From Glaciihabitans tibetensis (GTDB taxonomy: Bacteria > Actinomycetota > Actinomycetes > Actinomycetales > Microbacteriaceae), in contig NZ_PVTL01000001.1 of the NCBI RefSeq assembly GCF_003003265.1, positions 186,001-250,000 on the forward strand: DNA of 64,000 bases, given 5' to 3'. The translations under genes were made by a program, and so were the position numbers. The stretch's first letter is position 1. Each line of letters starts with the position of its first letter. This document shows, one piece after another, positions 7,233 to 14,671 of the stretch. Below the pieces are notes generated by a model. That model worked only from the letters and a program-made list of their open reading frames with translations, made no database searches and was not told the DNA's origin.

Positions 7233-8915
7233 ATGGCCGAATTTGTTTACTCCATGGTGCGCGCTCGAAAGGCAGTGGGCGACAAGCTCATCCTCGACGA
7301 CGTCACCATGTCATTCTTTCCCGGAGCGAAGATCGGAATTGTGGGGCCCAACGGCGCCGGCAAGTCCACCATCCTCAAGATCATGGCTGGGCTCGACACC
7401 CCGAGCAACGGTGAGGCGCGGCTGAGCCCCGGCTACACCGTGGGCATCCTCATGCAGGAGCCCGAACTCGACGAAACCAAGACCGTTCTGGAGAACGTCC
7501 AGGAGGGGGTCGGTCCGATCAAAGCCAAGGTCGATCGGTTCAACGAGATCTCCCTCGCGATGGCCGAGCCTGACGCGGATTTTGACACGTTGCTCGCCGA
7601 AATGGGTGTGCTGCAGGAAGCTATCGACGCAGCCGACGCCTGGGACCTCGACTCCCAGCTCGAGCAGGCGATGGATGCCCTTCGCACGCCGCCGGGGGAC
7701 TACTCGGTTGCGAACCTCTCCGGTGGTGAGAAGCGCCGTGTTGCACTGACGAAGCTCCTGTTGCAGAAGCCCGACCTGCTGCTCCTCGACGAGCCCACTA
7801 ACCACCTTGACGCGGAGAGCGTGCTCTGGCTGGAGCAGCACCTCGCCAAGTACCCGGGCGCCGTACTCGCCGTGACTCACGACCGGTACTTCCTCGACCA
7901 TGTCGCCGAATGGATCGCCGAGGTCGACCGCGGTCACCTCTACCCCTACGAAGGCAACTACTCCACCTACCTTGAGAAAAAGGGCGAGCGGTTGATGGTG
8001 CAGGGCAAGAAAGACGCCAAGCTCGCGAAGCGACTGTCCTCTGAGCTCGAGTGGGTGCGCAGTAACGCGAAGGGCCGCCAGGTTAAGTCGAAGGCGCGTC
8101 TGGCCCGCTACGAAGAAATGGTCAACGAGGCGGAGAAGACAAGAAAGCTCGACTTCGAAGAGCTCGTCATCCCGGTCGGCCCGCGATTGGGCGCGCAGGT
8201 CATCGATGCGAAGAACCTTCAGAAGGGCTTCGACGGACGAGTGCTCATCAATGGTCTGAGCTTCACGCTTCCGAGAAACGGAATCGTCGGTGTCATCGGT
8301 CCAAACGGCGTGGGAAAGACGACGCTGTTCAAGACCATCACCGGGCTGGAGCCGCTCGACTCCGGAGACCTGAAGATCGGCGAAACGGTCGACATCTCCT
8401 ACGTCGACCAAGACCGTGGCGGTATCGACCCGAACAAGACCCTGTGGGAGGTCGTCTCCGACGGACAGGACTTCATCCAGGTCGGCAAGACCGAGATCCC
8501 GTCCCGCGGATACGTATCCCAATTCGGGTTCAAGGGTCCTGACCAGCAGAAGAAGGCCGGCGTCCTCTCCGGTGGAGAGCGCAACCGCCTCAACCTTGCG
8601 CTGACGCTGAAGCAGGGCGGCAACCTGCTGCTCCTCGACGAACCGACAAACGACCTCGACGTCGAAACCCTCGGTAGCCTCGAAAACGCTTTGCTTGAGT
8701 TCCCCGGTTGCGCCGTGGTCATCACTCACGATCGGTGGTTCCTCGACCGCATCGCGACACACATCCTTGCCTACGAGGGCACCGAGGAGAACCCGTCCAA
8801 CTGGCACTGGTTCGAGGGAAACTTCGAATCCTACGAGGAGAACAAGATCCAGCGCCTCGGTCCAGATGCGGGCAAGCCGAACCGCTCGGCGTACCGCAAA
8901 CTCACCCGCGACTAG
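7233..8915 (+). CDS. ettA: Energy-dependent translational throttle protein EttA (ABC-F)
   Basis: This 560-residue protein has two ABC domains and no membrane segment. Walker A motifs are GPNGAGKST at residues 38-46 and GPNGVGKTT in the second half. The signatures LSGGEKRR and LSGGERNR and two LLLLDEPTN Walker B blocks are present. The charged linker (EKTRKLDFEELVIPVGPRLG) and the C-terminal ENKIQRLGPDAGKPNR are typical of EttA, which binds the ribosomal E site and gates elongation by energy state. An ATG immediately after the lipoprotein stop is used. Confidence 0.95.
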   Translation: MAEFVYSMVRARKAVGDKLILDDVTMSFFPGAKIGIVGPNGAGKSTILKIMAGLDTPSNGEARLSPGYTVGILMQEPELDETKTVLENVQEGVGPIKAKVDRFNEISLAMAEPDADFDTLLAEMGVLQEAIDAADAWDLDSQLEQAMDALRTPPGDYSVANLSGGEKRRVALTKLLLQKPDLLLLDEPTNHLDAESVLWLEQHLAKYPGAVLAVTHDRYFLDHVAEWIAEVDRGHLYPYEGNYSTYLEKKGERLMVQGKKDAKLAKRLSSELEWVRSNAKGRQVKSKARLARYEEMVNEAEKTRKLDFEELVIPVGPRLGAQVIDAKNLQKGFDGRVLINGLSFTLPRNGIVGVIGPNGVGKTTLFKTITGLEPLDSGDLKIGETVDISYVDQDRGGIDPNKTLWEVVSDGQDFIQVGKTEIPSRGYVSQFGFKGPDQQKKAGVLSGGERNRLNLALTLKQGGNLLLLDEPTNDLDVETLGSLENALLEFPGCAVVITHDRWFLDRIATHILAYEGTEENPSNWHWFEGNFESYEENKIQRLGPDAGKPNRSAYRKLTRD

Positions 8916-8934
8916 TCCGAGCGTCGAGTACCGA

Positions 8935-9429
8935 ATGCGTTTGCACGTTCCGATCAAGCTGCGCTGGAGCGACCTCGACGCCTACGGTCACGTCAACAAC
9001 GCCGAGATGCTGCGCCTCCTCGAGGAGGCGCGCATCTTGGCGTTCTGGGTGTCGGACGACGGCGTGGATGGCGCGTCGCTCGACGAGCGTCCGGGCAGCG
9101 GAACCACCGCGATCCTCGACGGGCGCCCAGGCGCGGCCACCCTGACCTTGATAGCCCGACAGGAAATCGAGTACCTCCAGCCGGTTCCGTACCTCCGTGA
9201 GCCGCTCGAAATCGAGTTGTGGATCGGCCACCTCGGGGGAGCAAGCCTCGAGGTCTGTTACGAGATTTACAGCCCGCCCGGCGTTGCGCCTCGCACGCTG
9301 TTCACCCGGGCGGCGAGCACGCTCGTCATGGTTGACGCGGCCAGCGAGCGTCCGCGGCGGATCAGTGACCGGGAACGCGATGCCTGGTCGCCATATCTCG
9401 GCGATCCGATTGTGTTCAAGCGGCGCTGA
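8935..9429 (+). CDS. Acyl-CoA thioesterase (hotdog, 4HBT family)
   Basis: This 164-residue single hotdog-fold protein has the 4-hydroxybenzoyl-CoA thioesterase signature RWSDLDAYGHVNNAEMLRLLEEAR, with the catalytic Asp at the start of the motif. It also has the expected IEYLQPVPY and WIGHLGGASLEVCYEIY strands. It probably hydrolyses acyl-CoA in the cytosol. It starts 19 bases after ettA and is convergent with a second thioesterase of the TesB family. Its stop codon sits in a degenerate 15-bp repeat. Confidence 0.88.
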   Translation: MRLHVPIKLRWSDLDAYGHVNNAEMLRLLEEARILAFWVSDDGVDGASLDERPGSGTTAILDGRPGAATLTLIARQEIEYLQPVPYLREPLEIELWIGHLGGASLEVCYEIYSPPGVAPRTLFTRAASTLVMVDAASERPRRISDRERDAWSPYLGDPIVFKRR

Positions 9430-9462
9430 GCCAGACAGCGCTGACTCAGGCGCTGCGAAAAA

Positions 9463-10329
9463 CTAGCGCGGAGCGCGCACCATTCCCTCTTGGGCGACGC
9501 TGGCGATGAGATCGCCCGCCCGGTTATAGATGCGGCCGAGCGACAGGCCCCGCCCGCCACGGGCGTTCGGGGACTCCTGTACATACAGCAGCCACTCGTC
9601 GACCCGGCTGTAGCGGTGCCACCACATCGCGTGGTCGAGGCTGGCCGCCTTGAGTCCCGGGGTGGTCCACGCAACTCCGTGAGCCCGCATGATCGGCTCG
9701 AGGATCGAGTAGTCGCTGGCGTAGGCGAGCGCGGCGCGGTGCAGATTGGGATCGTCCGGCATGGTGCCGATCGCTTTGAACCAGAGCGCCTGGTGCGGTA
9801 CGTGCGCCCCCTCGACGGAAAAGTAGACGGGAGATTCGACGTGCCGCAGGTCGAACGCGCGCTCGGTCGCCCAGTTCTGAGCGATCGGGTGGTCGACCTT
9901 GCCCAGCAGTTCGGCGGCGCTCGGGAGGGTTTCCGGTTCGGGGATGCCCGACGGCATGAGAGCCTGATGCTCGAGCCCCTCGTCCTCGTCCTGGAACGAG
10001 GCGATCAGCGACAGAATCGGCTGGCCGTTCTGGTACGCCTGCGTGCGCCGGGTGGAGAAGGACCGGCCGTCGTGGATTCGATCCACGGAGAAGGTGATCG
10101 GAAGGGTCGCGTCACCCGGACGCAGGAAGTACCCGTGCATCGAGTGGATGAACCGGTCAGGCTCCACCGTGCGGATTGCTGCCGTCAGGGACTGGGCCAG
10201 GACCTGCCCGCCGAAAACCCGGCCGAGGGGCTGCCACTGGCTCGGCCCCGTGAAGATGTCTTCACTGGTGCGTGCACCTGTGTCAGTCAAGTTGAGGGCG
10301 GCTAACAGACCGGATAATGGGTCGCTCAT
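9463..10329 (-). CDS. tesB: Acyl-CoA thioesterase II
   Basis: From the internal ATG at 10329 (MSDPLSGLLAALNL) the protein has 288 residues and a double-hotdog architecture. N-terminal hotdog: QPLGRVFGGQVLAQSLTAAIRT, IHSMHGYFLRPGD, SFSTRRTQAYQNG. C-terminal hotdog: HRAALAYASDYSILEPIMRAHG and SLDHAMWWHR...WLLYVQESPNARGGRGLSLGRIYNRAGDLIASVAQEGMVR. The HAMWWH and QEG motifs are diagnostic. It hydrolyses medium- to long-chain acyl-CoA. Confidence 0.94.
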   Translation of the reverse strand: MSDPLSGLLAALNLTDTGARTSEDIFTGPSQWQPLGRVFGGQVLAQSLTAAIRTVEPDRFIHSMHGYFLRPGDATLPITFSVDRIHDGRSFSTRRTQAYQNGQPILSLIASFQDEDEGLEHQALMPSGIPEPETLPSAAELLGKVDHPIAQNWATERAFDLRHVESPVYFSVEGAHVPHQALWFKAIGTMPDDPNLHRAALAYASDYSILEPIMRAHGVAWTTPGLKAASLDHAMWWHRYSRVDEWLLYVQESPNARGGRGLSLGRIYNRAGDLIASVAQEGMVRAPR

Positions 10330-10350
10330 GCCCTGTAGTTTAGATGTCAG

Positions 10351-11028
10351 ATGACCCACACATTCACACTCCCGGAATCCCTTGCCCTTCGCGACCTCCA
10401 GGTCTTTCTCGGACGCGCCGGTCGCGTCGAGGACGGCTCAGCCCGCCTCATTGTCACCAACGGGGTGCTCGCGGTCTACGTTGCGATCTTCTATCCCGTC
10501 GGCCTACTCGACCAGGCGCCCACCGTGCTGGGCTTGCGCACACTCGACGTCGGAGACACCCCCAACTTCGATGCCGTCGTTCCGGTCGGGTCGCTGCTTG
10601 AACGCATCAACCGAAAGCTGGACCAGGTGGCGGATGATGCGGCGCCCGTCACGGTGACGCTACCGATGGAGGTCCACACCGTGACCTGGGCCGCGATCTC
10701 ACCCCCACGGGGAGGGTGGCGCGGCGTCAGCCCCACCACCTCCGCGCTACTGGGCGCGGTTGCGAAATCGGGCATCGAGGAAGTCGCGGAGGCGATTCCC
10801 ACCGGCACCGGCGAGCAGATCGTGCACCGGGTGCGGTCAGAAGTCTGGGGCCGTCCGATCGAGGGGCTCGAGCACGTGCCCGCGGGCGGGGCGTTCGCCG
10901 CCCTGTCGCTCGGGTTCCTCTCCGACAGCTCCTCCGTCGAGATCTACGAAACCGGTCCGTGGACCCGCCTGACGACCGACCGGGGGCACGTGCTCATCAA
11001 GCGGAAAGCCTGGACGCTGTCTCGCTAG
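10351..11028 (+). CDS. Conserved hypothetical protein
   Basis: This 225-residue soluble protein begins MTHTFTLPESLALRDLQVFLGRAGRVEDGSARLIVTNGVLAVYVAIFYPVG and ends HVLIKRKAWTLSR. It looks alpha/beta, with a middle segment (RGGWRGVSPTTSALLGAVAKSGIEEVAEAIP) rich in small residues. No catalytic or DNA-binding motif is evident. Proteins of this type occur near globin or thioesterase genes in related actinobacteria. I cannot assign a function. Its 3' end (14 bases including TAG) recurs at the stop codon of the convergent globin gene. Confidence 0.75.
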   Translation: MTHTFTLPESLALRDLQVFLGRAGRVEDGSARLIVTNGVLAVYVAIFYPVGLLDQAPTVLGLRTLDVGDTPNFDAVVPVGSLLERINRKLDQVADDAAPVTVTLPMEVHTVTWAAISPPRGGWRGVSPTTSALLGAVAKSGIEEVAEAIPTGTGEQIVHRVRSEVWGRPIEGLEHVPAGGAFAALSLGFLSDSSSVEIYETGPWTRLTTDRGHVLIKRKAWTLSR

Positions 11029-11085
11029 AGCTGCTCTGCCAGCGCCGTCCCGCAGCGTCGCGACGAGACATCCGCCGCTGTCTCG

Positions 11086-11517
11086 CTAGTCGTCGAAGGT
11101 GTTCACCATCGCGTGAGCGGCACGCTCGAGATACGCCCACAGGGTGGCCTCGTGCAGGGGTGACAGGCCGAGTCCGTCTACCGCCACCCGCATGTGCGCG
11201 AGCCACCGGTCGCGCGCGTCGGGGTTCACCTTGAATGGCATGTGGCGTTGGCGCAGGCGCGGGTGGCCGCGTTCTTCACTGTAGGTTCCGGGGCCGCCCC
11301 AGTACTGCTCGAGAAAACCGGTGAGGCGCTGGATGGCCCCTTCGAGGTCCTCCTCGGGATACATCGGCAGGAGGACGTCGTCTGTGCGGATCCCCTCGTA
11401 GAACGCGCGAACGAGTCGTTCAAAAGTGGGGCGCCCGCCGACCTGCTCCCAGAAGTTGCCCTGCACGGACTCGCCCTCTTTGCTGAGGCGGATGGTGACG
11501 GGGTTGGACTCACTCAT
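11086..11517 (-). CDS. glbO: Group II truncated haemoglobin
   Basis: From the ATG at 11517 the protein has 143 residues with a 2-on-2 globin fold. Landmarks are GGRPTFERLVRAFYEGIRTDD (B helix with the B10 Tyr), PEEDLEGAIQRLTGFLEQYWGGPGTYSEERGHPRLRQRHMPF (E-F region with the proximal His in RHMPF) and the invariant G8 Trp in ARDRWLAHM. GlbO-type globins bind O2 and are linked to respiration or redox detoxification. The start overlaps the mscS stop by 8 bases, so the two are coupled. Confidence 0.92.
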   Translation of the reverse strand: MSESNPVTIRLSKEGESVQGNFWEQVGGRPTFERLVRAFYEGIRTDDVLLPMYPEEDLEGAIQRLTGFLEQYWGGPGTYSEERGHPRLRQRHMPFKVNPDARDRWLAHMRVAVDGLGLSPLHEATLWAYLERAAHAMVNTFDD

Positions 11518-12538
11518 GGGGAGGTGCCTTTGGGGTTCGGGGAGCACGAGGCACCCGCGGAGCTTTCTTAGGAGTCGACTCTACCGAGGCGACGGGAGTC
11601 GGGCGGGTGCGCGGGGCGCGAGCTCCGTTGATGCTCTCCGCACCGTCGAACCCGCTGAGCACAACGCTGTTCAGCGACGGCAGCTGGATGCCCATGTCGT
11701 CGACGGCGTCCTTGAGTCGGGCACGCAGATCCCGGGCGACGTCGTCTTTCGTGCCCGCGCGCGTCTTGACGACCAGGCGGATGACGATCGCCTCCGCGGA
11801 GATGGACTCGATGCCCCAGATCTCGGGACGCTCCAGTATTCGACTGCGCCACTTGGGGTTGGTCGACATCTCTACTGCGGTGGCCAGCATCCGCTCCTGG
11901 ACTTCCTGCACGTCCACCTCATAGGGCACCGCGAGGTCGATGATGACGCGCGACCAACCCTGGGACATGTTTCCCACCCGGAGGATCTCGCCATTGCGCA
12001 CGAACCAGACGGTTCCGTTCACGTCACGCAGCTGGGTGATGCGGATTCCGACCGCCTCGACGACACCGGTCGCCGGGCCCAGGTCCACCACGTCGCCGAC
12101 GCCGAGCTGGTCTTCTGCGACCATAAAGAGGCCGTTGAGCACATCCTTGACGATGTTCTGCGCCCCAAAACCGAGGCCAGCACCGAGGGCCGCCGTGACC
12201 AGGGCGAAGGCGCCGCTGATGTTGGGGTTGACCTCGGTCAGCACAAGCACGAGGGCAACGGTGACGATAACGGCCGTCACAATGTTGTTGAGCACGCTCC
12301 CGAGCGTGCGCGTTCGTTGAACGACCCTTACGGCGCTCAGCGGCGAGACGAGCAGCGACTGGGTGTCTTCAACGCTCTGTTTCTTTTTGACCCCCGAGAC
12401 GATTCGATTGACGCCGCGGTCGATCACAAAATGAAGGATCACGCGCAGCACCACCGCAATGACAACGATGACCAGGATGTTGATCACCTTGTCGTACGAG
12501 GTATAGAAATCGTGCAGTGCGGTCCAAAAGACGTCCAA
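11510..12538 (-). CDS. MscS-family mechanosensitive ion channel
   Basis: This 342-residue membrane protein has helices at about residues 18-40 and 85-103. The pore-lining helix is Gly/Ala-rich: ALVTAALGAGLGFGAQNIVKDVLNGLFMVAEDQLGVGDVVDLG. The cytosolic beta domain follows (VEAVGIRITQLRDVNGTVWFVRNGEI) and then the alpha/beta cage. A basic Pro-rich tail of about 40 residues closes the protein. It should open under hypo-osmotic stress to release solutes. A strong hairpin lies upstream at 12583-12629. Confidence 0.9.
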   Translation of the reverse strand: MDVFWTALHDFYTSYDKVINILVIVVIAVVLRVILHFVIDRGVNRIVSGVKKKQSVEDTQSLLVSPLSAVRVVQRTRTLGSVLNNIVTAVIVTVALVLVLTEVNPNISGAFALVTAALGAGLGFGAQNIVKDVLNGLFMVAEDQLGVGDVVDLGPATGVVEAVGIRITQLRDVNGTVWFVRNGEILRVGNMSQGWSRVIIDLAVPYEVDVQEVQERMLATAVEMSTNPKWRSRILERPEIWGIESISAEAIVIRLVVKTRAGTKDDVARDLRARLKDAVDDMGIQLPSLNSVVLSGFDGAESINGARAPRTRPTPVASVESTPKKAPRVPRAPRTPKAPPHE

Positions 12539-12582
12539 GTGCTGGCTCCTTGATAGGGGTGTACCAGTCTATTCGCGTCGAT

Positions 12583-12629
12583 TCGCGCGGGTCTGACCGC
12601 ACCTTCAGGGTTCGGTCGGACCCGCGCGA
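12583..12629 (-). terminator. Strong hairpin after the ABC-2 permease gene
   Basis: A 17-base arm, TCGCGCGGGTCTGACCG (12583-12599), pairs with 12613-12629 with a single wobble position and a 13-base loop. There is no U-tract. It sits 5 bases after the permease stop on the minus strand, where a U-less actinobacterial terminator would be expected. Confidence 0.65.
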
Positions 12630-12633
12630 GGTT

Positions 12634-13500
12634 CTAGACGTCCCGGCGCTTCAACAGCACGCTCGCAATGACGAACATCACCGCAACCCAGGCGAGCATG
12701 ACGAGTCCGCCCTGCAGCGAGTCCAGCACGATAACGCCACCGGTCACACTGGCCTCTGCCGCGTACGCGTAGAGGCGCCCGCCCGCCTGGTCGGGCAGGA
12801 ACATAGCCAGGTTCTGTGCCCACTCTGCCTGCGTCATTGCCACGATGATTTGCAGCACCGGCGGGAGCACCAAAACCAGTCCCAGCGAGGCCGCGATTCC
12901 GCCCGCGCTGTTGCGCACGATCGTTCCGATGGCGAGGGACAGGATGCCGATCAGCGCGAGATAGAGCGCGCCCCCGACGAGAGCGAGCAGAAACTGGGAG
13001 TCACCGAAGTCGGGGGTGATGCCGGACTTCGGGAGCATCGGCGCCGTGATCAGAGCGGTGGCGAAGATCGACACCAGACCGACCACGAACGTGACCACGC
13101 CAAACACGATTGCCTTGGCGAACAGAGCAGGAAGGCGCTTGGGCACGGCCGTGAACGTCGACCGGATCATGCCCGTGCCGTATTCGCCGGAGATGACCAG
13201 CACCCCGAGCACCGCCGCGACCAGCTGGCTGAACCCGATTCCGAGGGTCGAGACGAGCAAAGCGTAGCTCTGCTGGTCTTCCTGGGTGAGAGAGCCCCCC
13301 GACGCGAAGGTAGCCGAGGCGGTCTGCGCGATCAGTATCCCGAACAGCACGGTGATGGCGATAACGATCCCGTAGCACCAGACGGTGGAGCGCAGCGAGC
13401 GCAGCTTGATCCACTCGGAGCGCAGGGTGCCCGCGAACGAGAGGGCGGCGGTGCGGCTGCCCGTGGGCTTGGGAGCGACGGCCGCTGCGGTGGTGGTCAT
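12634..13500 (-). CDS. ABC-2 type exporter permease
   Basis: This 288-residue protein has a short Ala-rich N-terminus, the RSEWIKLRSLRSTVW amphipathic entry helix, and about six membrane helices (ITVLFGILIAQTASA, LLVSTLGIGFSQLVAAVLGVLVISGEYG, FVVGLVSIFATALI, LLALVGGALYLALIGILSLAIG, IAASLGLVLVLPPVLQIIVA, GGLVMLAWVAVMFVIASVLL). The GEYGTGMIRSTF element is typical of ABC-2 permeases that export drugs, peptides or lipids. Its ATG overlaps the ATPase stop by 4 bases, so both belong to one transporter. Confidence 0.9.
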   Translation of the reverse strand: MTTTAAAVAPKPTGSRTAALSFAGTLRSEWIKLRSLRSTVWCYGIVIAITVLFGILIAQTASATFASGGSLTQEDQQSYALLVSTLGIGFSQLVAAVLGVLVISGEYGTGMIRSTFTAVPKRLPALFAKAIVFGVVTFVVGLVSIFATALITAPMLPKSGITPDFGDSQFLLALVGGALYLALIGILSLAIGTIVRNSAGGIAASLGLVLVLPPVLQIIVAMTQAEWAQNLAMFLPDQAGGRLYAYAAEASVTGGVIVLDSLQGGLVMLAWVAVMFVIASVLLKRRDV

Positions 13501-14495
13501 CGGAGAGCTCCATTGGTGGTCGGTGCAGCTGCAGCGGCGGATGCGGGTGCGGGTGCGGCGGATGGTGTGGGTGAGGCGGATGCCGCGGCCATACCCCCGG
13601 CGTGGTACTCGACATCATCCTGGGTGAGGCTGAGGTAGGCGTCTTCGAGCGACCCGACGGCGGGCGTCAGCTCGTGCAGCACCACCCCGGAGGTGGAGGC
13701 GAGCTCACCCAGTTGGGGCGCTGCCATGCCGTTGACGACGAGGAGGTCGTGCTCCGTGCTCTTCGCGCTGCCGCCGTGGGTGGCAATGAGCTCGGCGAAC
13801 CGCGCAGCATCCGGGGTCCGCACCCGAACGGCGGTGCCGGTCGACAACGCGATGATGTCGGCTACCGGGGAATCGGCGATGACCTTGCCCCGGCCCAGCA
13901 CGATGATGTGGTCGGCCGTCTGGGCCATCTCGCTCATCAGATGCGATGACAGGAAAACGGTACGGCCCTCGCCGGCGAGGAAGCGAGCGAGGTTGCGCAC
14001 CCAGATAACGCCCTCGGGGTCGAGACCGTTGACGGGCTCATCCAGGATCAACGTCGCCGGGTCGCCCAGCAGCGCGGTCGCGATGCCGAGTCGCTGGCCC
14101 ATGCCGAGCGAGAAGCCGCCGACGCGTTTGCGCGCCACCGACTCGAGGCCGGTCAGGGCGATGACCTCGTCGACACGCTTACGGCCGATGCCGTGCGTTG
14201 CGCCGATCGCCAGGAGGTGGTTCAGCGCGCTTCGGCCGGTGTGGACGGCCTTGGCGTCCAAGAGCACCCCGACTTCATTCAGCGGCGAATGGTGATCGGC
14301 ATAGGGCTTGCCGTTGACGGTCACCGCCCCGGCGGTGGGCCGGTCGAGTCCCACAATCATCCGCATCGTGGTCGATTTACCGGCCCCGTTCGGGCCGAGG
14401 AATCCGGTCACCAGTCCCGGCCGAGCCGTAAAACTAATGCCGTCGACGGCGGTCTTGGCGCCATAGCGCTTGGTCAGTCCCTGGGCTTCAATCAC
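13497..14495 (-). CDS. ABC transporter ATP-binding protein (export type)
   Basis: This 332-residue protein has Walker A GPNGAGKST at residues 34-42, the signature SLGMGQRLGIATALLGDP, Walker B ATLILDEPVNGLDPEG, and the switch His in VFLSSHLMSEMAQTADHIIVLGRG. A C-terminal regulatory domain of about 80 residues and an Ala/Pro/Ser-rich tail follow. It resembles the CcmA/NatA/BcrA group of exporters. The substrate is unknown and no regulator is adjacent. It overlaps the permease gene by 4 bases. Confidence 0.92.
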   Translation of the reverse strand: MIEAQGLTKRYGAKTAVDGISFTARPGLVTGFLGPNGAGKSTTMRMIVGLDRPTAGAVTVNGKPYADHHSPLNEVGVLLDAKAVHTGRSALNHLLAIGATHGIGRKRVDEVIALTGLESVARKRVGGFSLGMGQRLGIATALLGDPATLILDEPVNGLDPEGVIWVRNLARFLAGEGRTVFLSSHLMSEMAQTADHIIVLGRGKVIADSPVADIIALSTGTAVRVRTPDAARFAELIATHGGSAKSTEHDLLVVNGMAAPQLGELASTSGVVLHELTPAVGSLEDAYLSLTQDDVEYHAGGMAAASASPTPSAAPAPASAAAAAPTTNGALR

Positions 14496-14620
14496 GAAAG
14501 ATCCTTCATGGACGACAGCCTAGGGGTGGCACGGGGACGCGCGGCGGGGGTGCCCCGCTATTGGGGCGGAATTGGGGGGTTACCCCTACGGGGTCGGGCT
14601 CGGGAGTAAGGGGGCGCAGT

Positions 14621-14653
14621 GTCGACGCCAGCACGCTGGGGGCTGGCGTCGAC
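14621..14653 (-). terminator. Hairpin after pepN
   Basis: GTCGACGCCAGC (14621-14632) and GCTGGCGTCGAC (14642-14653) form a perfect 12-bp stem with a 9-base loop, 19 bases past the pepN stop. There is no U-tract. The rest of the 14496-14671 gap holds only G/C-rich runs (CCCCTACGGGG and similar) and no gene. Confidence 0.65.
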
Positions 14654-14671
14654 GATCGTCCGGTCAGACCG

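Noticed and set aside
7311..8957. A 548-codon open frame opposite ettA
   Set aside because: ettA has complete Walker and signature motifs. The antisense frame shows no fold or signal and is explained by third-position GC bias.
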